The notes beneath the pieces are model-generated. The model was not told where the DNA came from, made no database searches, and saw only the letters and a program-made list of their open reading frames with translations. Source: JAEUMG01 sp046349315 (GTDB lineage Bacteria; Pseudomonadota; Alphaproteobacteria; Rhizobiales; Aestuariivirgaceae). Taken from it: a DNA stretch of 64,000 nucleotides. The stretch is from NCBI GenBank assembly GCA_046349315.1, contig JAXMCQ010000023.1, positions 1 through 64,000 on the forward strand, read 5' to 3'. Position numbers and translations under genes: made by a program. The stretch's first letter is position 1. Each line of letters begins with the position of its first letter. Below, piece after piece: positions 41,110 to 49,162 of this stretch.

Positions 41110-43176
41110 TCAGGTCTCCATTGCCGCCAGCACGCGCTTGAACGGCACGCCGTCCTCCGGCGGGGGTGTTTCGAGTTCTTCGGCGTAGCGGTGCCCGGCA
41201 TAAGTCGCCCAGGCAATCGCCGCGGGTGCCTGGGCATCGCCGAAGACCTTCACGGATTCAATGCCATGGTCCATCCATGAGTCTTCCACGGCCTTGAGGC
41301 CGCGATGGAGTTCGTCATTGGGGAGGCGCGCGGTGACCAGGAGGACGGCATCGCAGCCGATCTCTGTCTCGCGACCGGTATAGGTGCAGGCTTCGATCAC
41401 CGATGACGCACCGATGCGCGACAATGCACGCGTCACGTGAACATCGACGCCGAGTTCGAGAACCCGCGCCTGGATGAATGGCTGGTCGAGCGTCATCGTG
41501 CTCCAGTCGGACACCTTGTTGGCGGGCGTCAAGAAGGTGACGCGATTGCCATTGCGGACGAGAAGCTCGGCCATGACCCCGGCCAGGTAATAATGATCGT
41601 CGTCATAGACGACGACATGGCCGGTCGGGAGCTTGCCGTTCATGATATGGTCCGGCGTGAAGACCGGCATGGCCTGGTCCATCGCAATCGGCAGCAAATG
41701 ATAGCGGGCGACGCCATCGCGCCGCCAGGTCGCGCCTGTTGCCAGGCCGATATGTTCGAAGCCGAATTCGAGAATATCGGCGGCGGTCAATTGCGAGTCG
41801 CGATAGACCGTTACGTTCGGCATCTTGGCGATCTGCCCTTGGCGATAATCGCGCACGCGCGCCCAGGCGGAAAGGCCGGGCAAGCGCGATTCACGCGTAA
41901 CACGGCCGCCAAGATCAGTGCTGGCCTCGGCGAGTGCGACTTCATAGCCGCGCAAGCCGGCGCGATGCGCCGCCGACAGACCTGCTGGACCGGCGCCGAC
42001 GATCAATACTTTCTTTTCCGATGTGCGCGGCCTCATGCGTTCGGGATGCCAGCCTTTGCGCCATTCCTCCATGAACGAGGAATTCTGCGTGCAGCGCGAC
42101 AGCGACTGCGTGAAATCGCCGGAAATGCAGATATTGCAGCCGATGCATTCGCGGATGTCGTCGAGGCGGCCTTCCTCGATCTTTTTCGGCAGGAAGGGAT
42201 CGGCGATCGAGGGCCGCGCCGCGCCGACGAAATCGAGAATGCCCTGCTTCACCTGGCGCACCATCAGATCGGGCGAGGTGAAACGTCCGACGCCGACGAC
42301 AGGCTTGGGGGTCAGTGTCTTCAAGCCGGTGATGAGATCCTCCTGCGCGGCTTCCGGCTTGAAGCGCGACGTGCCCGAGCAATTCTCCCAATTGCCGTGC
42401 GCGAAATCCCAAAGATCCGGCAGGTCGGCATGCATGGCGACAAGATCGCGCAGTTCGGCATTGGTGAAGCCCGCGGGGCCTGCCATTTCATCGAGCGCCA
42501 ATCGGATGGTGATGCCGCAGCGATCGCCGATTTCGTCCTTGGCGTCGGAAAGGATCTCGCGCATCAATCGCGCGCGGTTCTCAAGGGAGCCGCCATATTC
42601 GTCAGTGCGCTGATTGGTCCTGGGGCTCAAGAAGTGCTGGATGATGCCGAAGCCATGGGCGGCATAAAGGCAGATGAGATCATAATCGGCGGCCCTGGCG
42701 CGGCGAAAGGCGGCGCGATGCCAGAGGCGCAATTGCCTGATGTCGTCCTTGTCCATGGCGCGCGCCTGGACCGGATCGCTCGAGAAGGTGAGAATCGGCA
42801 AGGGCGAAGGTGCGAGCGGCACTTCCTTGGTATAGAGATTGGGGCTGTTGACGCCGGCATGGACGAGTTCGATGCCGGCCAGCGCGCCATAATCGTGGAT
42901 AGCATCGGCCATTTTCGCGAGGACCGGAATGTCGGCATCGCTCCAATTGCGCAGTTCGATATAGGGCGTGATGTCGGACGAAGGGTGGACGTCGGCCTGT
43001 TCGGTGAAGATGACTCCCCAGCCGCCCTCCGCCTTTACGCGGCGCATCTCGGTGACGGCGGAGGCATCGCGATAGCCGCCGCCGTTGCAGTGCGGCACCT
43101 GGTAGAAACGATTCTTGGCGGTGACCGGCCCGATCTTCACCGGCTCGAACAAAATATCGTAGCGTGCATCACGCAT
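41110..43176 (-). CDS. Trimethylamine/dimethylamine dehydrogenase-like FMN, Fe-S, FAD-fold flavoprotein
   Basis: A 688-residue protein of the old-yellow-enzyme/2,4-dienoyl-CoA-reductase superfamily. Residues 1-345 are an FMN TIM barrel (FEPVKIGPVTAKNRFYQVPH). A [4Fe-4S] set CIGCNICISGDFTQSLSRC is at about 341-359. Residues about 385-680 form Rossmann domains with VLIVGAGPAGLSAAHRAGL. This is the layout of trimethylamine dehydrogenase and of N-methylproline demethylase-type enzymes. N-demethylation of a methylated amine is inferred. It overlaps the acetylpolyamine amidohydrolase gene by 8 bp. Confidence 0.9.
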   Translation of the reverse strand: MRDARYDILFEPVKIGPVTAKNRFYQVPHCNGGGYRDASAVTEMRRVKAEGGWGVIFTEQADVHPSSDITPYIELRNWSDADIPVLAKMADAIHDYGALAGIELVHAGVNSPNLYTKEVPLAPSPLPILTFSSDPVQARAMDKDDIRQLRLWHRAAFRRARAADYDLICLYAAHGFGIIQHFLSPRTNQRTDEYGGSLENRARLMREILSDAKDEIGDRCGITIRLALDEMAGPAGFTNAELRDLVAMHADLPDLWDFAHGNWENCSGTSRFKPEAAQEDLITGLKTLTPKPVVGVGRFTSPDLMVRQVKQGILDFVGAARPSIADPFLPKKIEEGRLDDIRECIGCNICISGDFTQSLSRCTQNSSFMEEWRKGWHPERMRPRTSEKKVLIVGAGPAGLSAAHRAGLRGYEVALAEASTDLGGRVTRESRLPGLSAWARVRDYRQGQIAKMPNVTVYRDSQLTAADILEFGFEHIGLATGATWRRDGVARYHLLPIAMDQAMPVFTPDHIMNGKLPTGHVVVYDDDHYYLAGVMAELLVRNGNRVTFLTPANKVSDWSTMTLDQPFIQARVLELGVDVHVTRALSRIGASSVIEACTYTGRETEIGCDAVLLVTARLPNDELHRGLKAVEDSWMDHGIESVKVFGDAQAPAAIAWATYAGHRYAEELETPPPEDGVPFKRVLAAMET

Positions 43177-44197
43177 CGAGGAAGCCTTCGAGCACGTTCA
43201 CTGTGTTGATGCCGATGGCCTCGACCGCATAGCCGCCTTCCATGACGAACAAGGTCGGGAGCTTGAGCTTGGCGATGCGTCCGCCATAAGTCTTGAAGTC
43301 GGGCGAAGTGAGCTTGAAGGTGCTGATCGGATCGTCCTTATAGGTATCGACGCCGAGCGAGACCACCAGCGCATCAGGCGAGAAGCGCTTGATCTTCTTG
43401 CAGGCGTCTTCAAGCGCCTTGCCCCACAGATCGTAAGCGGTGAGCGGCGGCATCGGATAATTGACGTTGAAGCCTTCACCCTTGCCTTTTCCCTTCTCGT
43501 CCTTGAAGCCGAGAAAGTATGGGAACGTGTCTTCCGGCTGGCCGTGCAGCGAACAGAACAGCACGTCGTCGCGGGCGTAGAAAACATCCTGGGTGCCATT
43601 GCCATGGTGGAAATCGACATCGAGTATCGCCACGCGCGCCGCTCCGGAATCGCGAAAGGCCTGGGCGGCGATCGCCGCATTGTTGAGGAAGCAATAGCCG
43701 CCATACATGTCGTGATGGGCATGATGGCCGGGCGGGCGGCACAGTGCGAAGGCGGAACGCTCGCCATCGGCGATGAGTTTCTGCGCGGTAAGCGCGGTTG
43801 CAGCAGAGGCGCGGGCGGCATCCCAGGTGCCGGCGGTAATGGCGGTTTCCATCGAGAGACAATAATAGCCGGCCTTGCCGTCGATACTCCTCGGGCAACG
43901 CTGCTGCATGCCGCGCGCGGCATAGCCGGTCGGGATGATCTCGCCGCGGTAGCCGGCCTTGGACCATTCCGTCCAGGCATTTTCCAGGAACACTAAGAAA
44001 TCGCGATCATGCACCTTGCGCACCGGGGCCATGTCGAGTTTGCCGGGCGCGACGAAATCGTCCATCTTCCGCTTCTTCAATTCGCGCAGGATATATTCGA
44101 CGCGCGAGGGGCGCTCGAAGGGCGTTACGAATTCGCCGCCAAAGAGTTCGCCTTGCGGAAAATGCAGGCGATGGTCATCGGTATAAACGGTCTTCAT
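43169..44197 (-). CDS. aphA: Acetylpolyamine amidohydrolase (histone-deacetylase superfamily)
   Basis: A 342-residue Zn hydrolase. H158/H159 (CRPPGHHA), metal ligands D195 and H197 (ILDVDFHHGNG) and D284 (LGVDTYKDD), and Y323 (MEGGYAVE) sit at the residue numbers known for the Mycoplana ramosa enzyme, which also supports the ATG at 44197 over the TTG at 44209. Other shared blocks are GELFGGEFVTPFE and ISTFKLTSPDF. It removes acetyl groups from acetylputrescine, acetylcadaverine or acetylspermidine. First gene of a three-gene operon with the TMADH-like protein and AguB-like amidase. Confidence 0.94.
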   Translation of the reverse strand: MKTVYTDDHRLHFPQGELFGGEFVTPFERPSRVEYILRELKKRKMDDFVAPGKLDMAPVRKVHDRDFLVFLENAWTEWSKAGYRGEIIPTGYAARGMQQRCPRSIDGKAGYYCLSMETAITAGTWDAARASAATALTAQKLIADGERSAFALCRPPGHHAHHDMYGGYCFLNNAAIAAQAFRDSGAARVAILDVDFHHGNGTQDVFYARDDVLFCSLHGQPEDTFPYFLGFKDEKGKGKGEGFNVNYPMPPLTAYDLWGKALEDACKKIKRFSPDALVVSLGVDTYKDDPISTFKLTSPDFKTYGGRIAKLKLPTLFVMEGGYAVEAIGINTVNVLEGFLDA

Positions 44198-44272
44198 GGA
44201 GCCCCCCAAAAGTCGAGGGCCGGAACTCTGTCAGAGATTTAGAAACGATTCAAATGCGCGGCGGCCTATCGG

Positions 44273-45802
44273 CTATGCAAGGTCGGCAAGAAGACGTGGT
44301 ACAGCATGGGCGAAGCTTCCCGCTTCGATGCGGCCGGCGACGGCTTCGATGTCGGTTGAAAATTCACGGTCTTCATCGCGCGGCGCGGCGAGCGCGCGCA
44401 AGATGTTGTGAGCATCCTCGATCGGTTCGGAGGAGCGCAGTGGCCTCCGGAAGTCAATGCCTTCGCCAGCCGCCATCAATTCGATGGCAATGATGCGCGA
44501 CAGATTGGCATTCATGAGGCCAAGCCGGCGCGCGCCATGCGTCGCCATGCTGACGTGGTCTTCCTGATTGGCAGACGTCGGTGCCGAATCGATTGAGGCG
44601 GGATGTGCGAGCTGCTTGTTCTCGCTCATCAATGCGGCGGCGGTGCATTGAGGCACCATGAAACCGGAATTGAGCCCGGGATTGCGGATGAGGAAAGGCG
44701 GCAGGAGCGAAATCGAAGAATCGATCAATGCAGCAATGCGGCGCTCGGAAAGCGAGCCGATCTCGGCGATTGCCATCGCGATCATGTCGGCGGCGAAGGC
44801 GACGGGCTCGGCATGGAAGTTGCCGCCGGAAAGAACTTCGTGATGCTCGGGAAAGACCAACGGATTGTCGCTCACCGCATTGGCCTCGACGACCAGGCTG
44901 CGGGCGGCGTTGCCCAGTAGTTCGAGGCAGGCGCCCATGACCTGCGGCTGGCAGCGGAAGGAATAGGGATCCTGTACCCGGTCATCGCCGGTCAGATGCG
45001 AAGCGCGGATCTGGCTTCCGGCGAGCAGTCGGCGGTAATGCGCCGCGGCGAGTTTCTGACCGGCATGCGGGCGCAATTCGTGAATGCGCGGATCGAAGGG
45101 CGTATCCGAGCCCATGATCGCATCGACCGACATGGCACCTGCCAGGATCGCGGCAGCGGCGTTGCGCTCTGCGGCAAGCAGCCCTGAGAGTGCAAGCGCG
45201 GTCGAAACCTGCGTGCCGTTGAGGAGTGCGAGACCTTCCTTAGGCCCAAGCGCGACCTGCTTGCGGTCGAGGTGGGCGAGGGCTTCTGCGCCGTTCACAA
45301 TCTTGCCTTTGACGGTGGCGCTGCCTTCGCCGATCAGTACGAGGCTCATATGCGAGAGCGGGGCCAGATCGCCCGAGGCGCCGACCGAGCCCTGGCAGGG
45401 GATCACCGGCAGAATGTCGGCATTGAGGAGGGCGACGAGCGTATCGACGGCTTCGAGCGAAATGCCGGATGCGCCGCGCGCGAGACTTGCGATTTTAAGT
45501 AGCAGGATGAGGCGCACGATCGGTGCGGGAAGCGGCGCGCCGACGCCTGCCGCATGCGAGCGCACGATATTGACCTGAAGCGCAGAGAGATCGGCGGGTG
45601 CGATGCGCGTCGTCGCCAGCTTGCCGAAACCGGTATTGACACCATAGATCGGATTGCCCTCCCCTATGAGGGCGATGATCGTCTCGCGGCTGAGCGCGAT
45701 CGCCTTCAACGCGGCGGGCGACAGTTTGACGGTTACGGGTCCGTCGAGCGCCGTGCGGATATCGGCGAGTGTCAATGGCTGGTCACCAATGATGAGCGGC
45801 AT
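44273..45802 (-). CDS. hutH: Histidine ammonia-lyase
   Basis: A 509-residue enzyme that eliminates ammonia from L-histidine to give urocanate. The MIO prosthetic group forms from A142-S143-G144 in GSVGASGDLAPLSHM, the same position as Ser143 of the Pseudomonas enzyme. Further family blocks are YGVNTGFGKLA, QDPYSFRCQPQVMGA and NQEDHVSMATHGARR. The ATG lies 9 nt after hutF. First step of the hut pathway. Confidence 0.97.
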   Translation of the reverse strand: MPLIIGDQPLTLADIRTALDGPVTVKLSPAALKAIALSRETIIALIGEGNPIYGVNTGFGKLATTRIAPADLSALQVNIVRSHAAGVGAPLPAPIVRLILLLKIASLARGASGISLEAVDTLVALLNADILPVIPCQGSVGASGDLAPLSHMSLVLIGEGSATVKGKIVNGAEALAHLDRKQVALGPKEGLALLNGTQVSTALALSGLLAAERNAAAAILAGAMSVDAIMGSDTPFDPRIHELRPHAGQKLAAAHYRRLLAGSQIRASHLTGDDRVQDPYSFRCQPQVMGACLELLGNAARSLVVEANAVSDNPLVFPEHHEVLSGGNFHAEPVAFAADMIAMAIAEIGSLSERRIAALIDSSISLLPPFLIRNPGLNSGFMVPQCTAAALMSENKQLAHPASIDSAPTSANQEDHVSMATHGARRLGLMNANLSRIIAIELMAAGEGIDFRRPLRSSEPIEDAHNILRALAAPRDEDREFSTDIEAVAGRIEAGSFAHAVPRLLADLA

Positions 45803-45811
45803 GGCGCGTTC

Positions 45812-47182
45812 CTATTGCAGTTTCTCGACCGCCTTGCGGTAGGATTGGGCAATTTCATCCTCGCGGACATGCCGGCGATCAACAACGACGTGCTGGCCGG
45901 CAATGAACATGTCCTTCACGCACGGATTACCGCCGGAAAAGATCCAGGAATCGATGACGGCATCGCCGGTCCGACCAACGAGGGCAGGATGATCGGCATC
46001 GAGAATGCAAATATCCGCGCGAAGGCCCGGCGCAATCGCGCCGACCGGTTGCGCCATCGCTTTTGAGCCGCCGCTCAAGGCTGCGTCGAACAATCGGCGG
46101 CCGGTCGATTCACCAGGGCCGTCGGCCAGCACATTGCGGGCGCGATCGCGCAAGCGCTGCGAATATTCAAGCTGGCGCAGATCTTCGGCCGGACTGACCG
46201 TGATGTGGCTGTCGGAGCCAATCGAGATCGCACCCTTGGCGGCAAGAAAGCGGTCGCCGGGGAAAATGCCGTCGCCAAGATTGGCTTCGGTGGTGGGACA
46301 TAATCCGGCGATCATGCCGGACCGGGCAAGGCCTTCCGTCTCTGTCTCGGTCATGTGGGTGGCGTGGATAGCGCACCAGCGTGGCGACAGGTCGAACTTG
46401 CTCATCAGATAGTCGACAGGCCGCTTGCCCGACCAGGCGAGGCAGTCATCGACTTCCTTTGTCTGCTCGGCAATGTGGATGTGGATCGGAGATTTGGTGT
46501 CGAGTCGATCCAGCTCCGCAATGACCTCACCGAGGAGCTCGGCGGTGACGGCGCGCAATGAGTGCGGCGAGATACCGAGCTTTCGCAGGGGATTGTCGCG
46601 GCAGGCCGAATGGAGCTTTTCGAGAATGCGGAGATAGCGATCGGCGTCGTTGATGAAGCGGCGCTGGCCCGGCACCGGCGATTGGCCGCCGAAGCCGCCA
46701 TAGGCATAGAGCGTAGGCAACATGGTGATGGCTATGCCGGCCTGGTCGGCGGCGGCAAGGCAGCGCAAGGACAGTTCGGCCGGGTCGGCATAGGGCTCAC
46801 CGTCCGGCTGGTTGTGGAGATACTGGAACTCGCCGACGATCGAAAAGCCGCTTTTGAGCATCTCGACATAAAGCTGGGCGGCGACCGCCTGCAAGTCTTC
46901 AGGGCCGAGGCGAAGCGCGAAGCCGTACATCACTTCGCGCCAGGTCCAGAAACTGTCGGAACCGGGGCCCGCTCGCTCGGCGAGGCCGGCCATCAGGCGC
47001 TGATGGGCATGGGAGTGGATATTGGGCATGGCCGGGAGCGCGATGCCGGAAACAGTGGCGCGTCCGGATTGTCCGGCTTTGACGCCGGTGATCATGCCGG
47101 CGGCGTCGATCTCGACCGCCACATCGCTGTGCCAGCCAGAGGGCAACAGGGCTTCCGCGAAATGCAACTTGCGTGCGCTCAT
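45812..47182 (-). CDS. hutF: Formimidoylglutamate deiminase
   Basis: A 456-residue amidohydrolase that turns N-formimidoyl-L-glutamate into N-formyl-L-glutamate and ammonia. Metal and catalytic blocks are MPNIHSHAHQR (HxH near 55), IHIHIAEQTKEVDDC, ATHMTETE and GLCPTTEANLGDGIFPG, then IGSDSHITVSPAEDLR with the catalytic Asp. Its presence selects the HutF/HutG route over direct HutG formiminoglutamase. It shares an operator-containing 46-bp promoter region with hutI. Confidence 0.95.
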   Translation of the reverse strand: MSARKLHFAEALLPSGWHSDVAVEIDAAGMITGVKAGQSGRATVSGIALPAMPNIHSHAHQRLMAGLAERAGPGSDSFWTWREVMYGFALRLGPEDLQAVAAQLYVEMLKSGFSIVGEFQYLHNQPDGEPYADPAELSLRCLAAADQAGIAITMLPTLYAYGGFGGQSPVPGQRRFINDADRYLRILEKLHSACRDNPLRKLGISPHSLRAVTAELLGEVIAELDRLDTKSPIHIHIAEQTKEVDDCLAWSGKRPVDYLMSKFDLSPRWCAIHATHMTETETEGLARSGMIAGLCPTTEANLGDGIFPGDRFLAAKGAISIGSDSHITVSPAEDLRQLEYSQRLRDRARNVLADGPGESTGRRLFDAALSGGSKAMAQPVGAIAPGLRADICILDADHPALVGRTGDAVIDSWIFSGGNPCVKDMFIAGQHVVVDRRHVREDEIAQSYRKAVEKLQ

Positions 47183-47228
47183 GGTCCCGAGTATACTGTA
47201 TATACAACCTTATACAAGTGGTTTGTAG
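47183..47228. promoter_or_regulatory. Divergent hut promoter region with HutC-type operator
   Basis: The 46-bp gap between hutF and hutI contains the perfect palindrome TGTATATACA at 47197-47206, which fits the GT-n-TA-n-AC core bound by HutC-subfamily GntR regulators. GTATAC at 47191-47196 and TATACA at 47211-47216 flank it as possible half-sites. The repressor gene hutC lies in the downstream operon, giving autoregulation; urocanate is the usual inducer. Confidence 0.8.
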
Positions 47229-48422
47229 ATGCTCCTGACCAATCTGCGGATCGCCACCATGCTCGGCGGCCATGGCCTGATCGAGGATGGCGCCATCGAG
47301 CTCAAATATGGCCTGATCTCCTGGCTCGGGCGCTCGGATGAGGCGCCGGCGGGCAAGAAGATCGATTGCGGCGGCCGGTTGCTGACTCCGGGTTTCATCG
47401 ATTGCCATACCCACCTCGTCTATGGCGGCAGCCGCGCGGCTGAATTCGAGATGCGGCTCAATGGCGTTTCCTATGCCGAGATCGCCAAGGGGGGCGGCGG
47501 CATCCTCTCGACGGTGAAGGCGACGCGCGCGGCGAGCGAGGCGGAGCTTCTCGTCTCGGCCACGCGACGGCTAGAGAACCTCCTCGCCGAGGGCGTCACC
47601 ACGGTCGAGATCAAGTCGGGCTATGGGCTCGATGTCGAGACCGAGATGAAGATGCTGAAAGTGGCGCGCGAACTCGGAAAGCGCCTGCCAGTCGAGGTCA
47701 CGACGACCTTTCTTGGCGCCCATGCCTTTCCGCCGGAATACCGCGATAACCGCGCGGGCTATGTGAAGCTTGTTGCGAAGCAGGCCCTGCCGGCGATCCG
47801 CGAAGCAGGGCTCGTCGATGCTGTCGACGGCTTTTGCGAAGGCATCGCCTTTTCGGTCGAAGAAATGGAGCAGGTGTTCAAGGCAGCGAAAGCCTTAGGT
47901 CTGCCGGTCAAGCTTCATGCCGAGCAGCTTTGCAATCTCGGCGGGGCAGCGCTCGCTGCGCGCTACGGCGCGCTCTCCGTCGATCACATCGAATATCTCG
48001 ACGAAGCCGGCGTTATGGCGATCGCCAAGTCCGGCACGGTGGCGGTGCTACTGCCCGGTGCCTTCTATTACCTGCGCGAGAAGCAACTTCCTCCGGTTGC
48101 GCAATTGCGCGCGCATCGGGTGCCGATCGCCATCGGGACCGATCTCAATCCCGGTTCCTCGCCGGTAAATTCACTGCTCACGACGATGAACATGGCGTGC
48201 GTGCTGTTCGGTCTCACGCCTGAGGAAGCACTGCTCGGCGTCACGGCGAATGCGGCGCGGGCCCTCGGACTCAAGGATCGCGGGACACTGGCGCCGGGCC
48301 TGCGCGCCGACCTCGCACTGTGGGATGTCGAGCGACCCGGCGATCTCGCCTATCCGCTGGGCGTCAATCCGTGCGCTTGCGTTGTGCGCGACGGCGAAGT
48401 GGTGCGGGGGCGCCTCACATGA
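47229..48422 (+). CDS. hutI: Imidazolonepropionase
   Basis: A 397-residue amidohydrolase that opens imidazolonepropionate to formimidoylglutamate. Motifs are TPGFIDCHTHLVYGGSR (HxH about 67-69), KSGYGLDVETEMKML, KLHAEQL and AIGTDLNPGSSP with the catalytic Asp. Starts 22 nt downstream of the operator, without a strong ribosome site. The 3' end overlaps hutC by ATGA. Confidence 0.96.
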   Translation: MLLTNLRIATMLGGHGLIEDGAIELKYGLISWLGRSDEAPAGKKIDCGGRLLTPGFIDCHTHLVYGGSRAAEFEMRLNGVSYAEIAKGGGGILSTVKATRAASEAELLVSATRRLENLLAEGVTTVEIKSGYGLDVETEMKMLKVARELGKRLPVEVTTTFLGAHAFPPEYRDNRAGYVKLVAKQALPAIREAGLVDAVDGFCEGIAFSVEEMEQVFKAAKALGLPVKLHAEQLCNLGGAALAARYGALSVDHIEYLDEAGVMAIAKSGTVAVLLPGAFYYLREKQLPPVAQLRAHRVPIAIGTDLNPGSSPVNSLLTTMNMACVLFGLTPEEALLGVTANAARALGLKDRGTLAPGLRADLALWDVERPGDLAYPLGVNPCACVVRDGEVVRGRLT

Positions 48423-49162
48423 ACGAGCCGCAGCCACTCTATGCCAAGCTCAAGGATCACATCCTTTCGCATATCCGCTCGGGGGCCTGGGCGCCGGGCG
48501 CGCGGGTTCCGTCCGAAAATGATCTGGTCGAAAGCTTCGGCATCAGCCGCATGACTGCTAATCGGGCTTTACGCGAATTGACGGCCGACGGGTTCCTGGC
48601 GCGTGTTCCGGGTGTCGGCACGTTCGTGCGCGAGGTCGAACCGGCACGCTCGAGCCTCGTCGAATTGCGCAGCATTGCCGAGGAAATCGCCGCGCGCGGG
48701 CATCGACATGATACCAAGATTGCGTCGCAGGAAGCGCTCACCGCCACGCCGGCGCTGTCGGAAGAATTCGAAAGCCGGCAGAATTTGCGCCTCGCGCATG
48801 TCATGATCATTCACAGTGAGAACGGCGTGCCGGTGCAGCTCGAAGACCGCTATGTGAATCTCGAAGTCGCGCCCGATTTCCTCAAACAGGATTTCACCGC
48901 GACGACGCCCACCGCCTATCTGCTCTCCATCGCGCCCGTCGATGAACTCGAGCACACTGTCGAGGCGGTCATCCCGACTTCGGCGCAACGCAGCCTGCTC
49001 GACATCCCTGGTGCCGAGCCGTGCCTGTCGCTGCATCGGCGCAGCTGGAGCCGCGGCCGTGTCGCAACCGTAGCCACCTTCACCTATCCGGCCAGCCGCT
49101 ATGCGCTTTACAGCCGCTATCGCACGACGCCCGCCGGCACGCTTGAAAGGAATTTCTCATGA
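48419..49162 (+). CDS. hutC: Histidine utilisation repressor, GntR family
   Basis: A 247-residue regulator. The GntR winged helix is at residues 5-72 (PLYAKLKDHILSHIRSGAW then RVPSENDLVESFGISRMTANRALREL), and the UTRA effector domain is at about 92-240 (VQLEDRYVNLEVAPDFL). Family knowledge: it represses hut genes and releases DNA on binding urocanate. The palindrome at 47197 is the evident target. It is ATGA-coupled to both hutI and hutU. Confidence 0.94.
   Translation: MNEPQPLYAKLKDHILSHIRSGAWAPGARVPSENDLVESFGISRMTANRALRELTADGFLARVPGVGTFVREVEPARSSLVELRSIAEEIAARGHRHDTKIASQEALTATPALSEEFESRQNLRLAHVMIIHSENGVPVQLEDRYVNLEVAPDFLKQDFTATTPTAYLLSIAPVDELEHTVEAVIPTSAQRSLLDIPGAEPCLSLHRRSWSRGRVATVATFTYPASRYALYSRYRTTPAGTLERNFS

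Noticed and set aside
41437..43209. 590-codon plus-strand frame over the TMADH-like gene
   Set aside because: Antisense to a gene with complete FMN, Fe-S and FAD motifs. Composition (many H, R, A, I) is that of a shadow frame.
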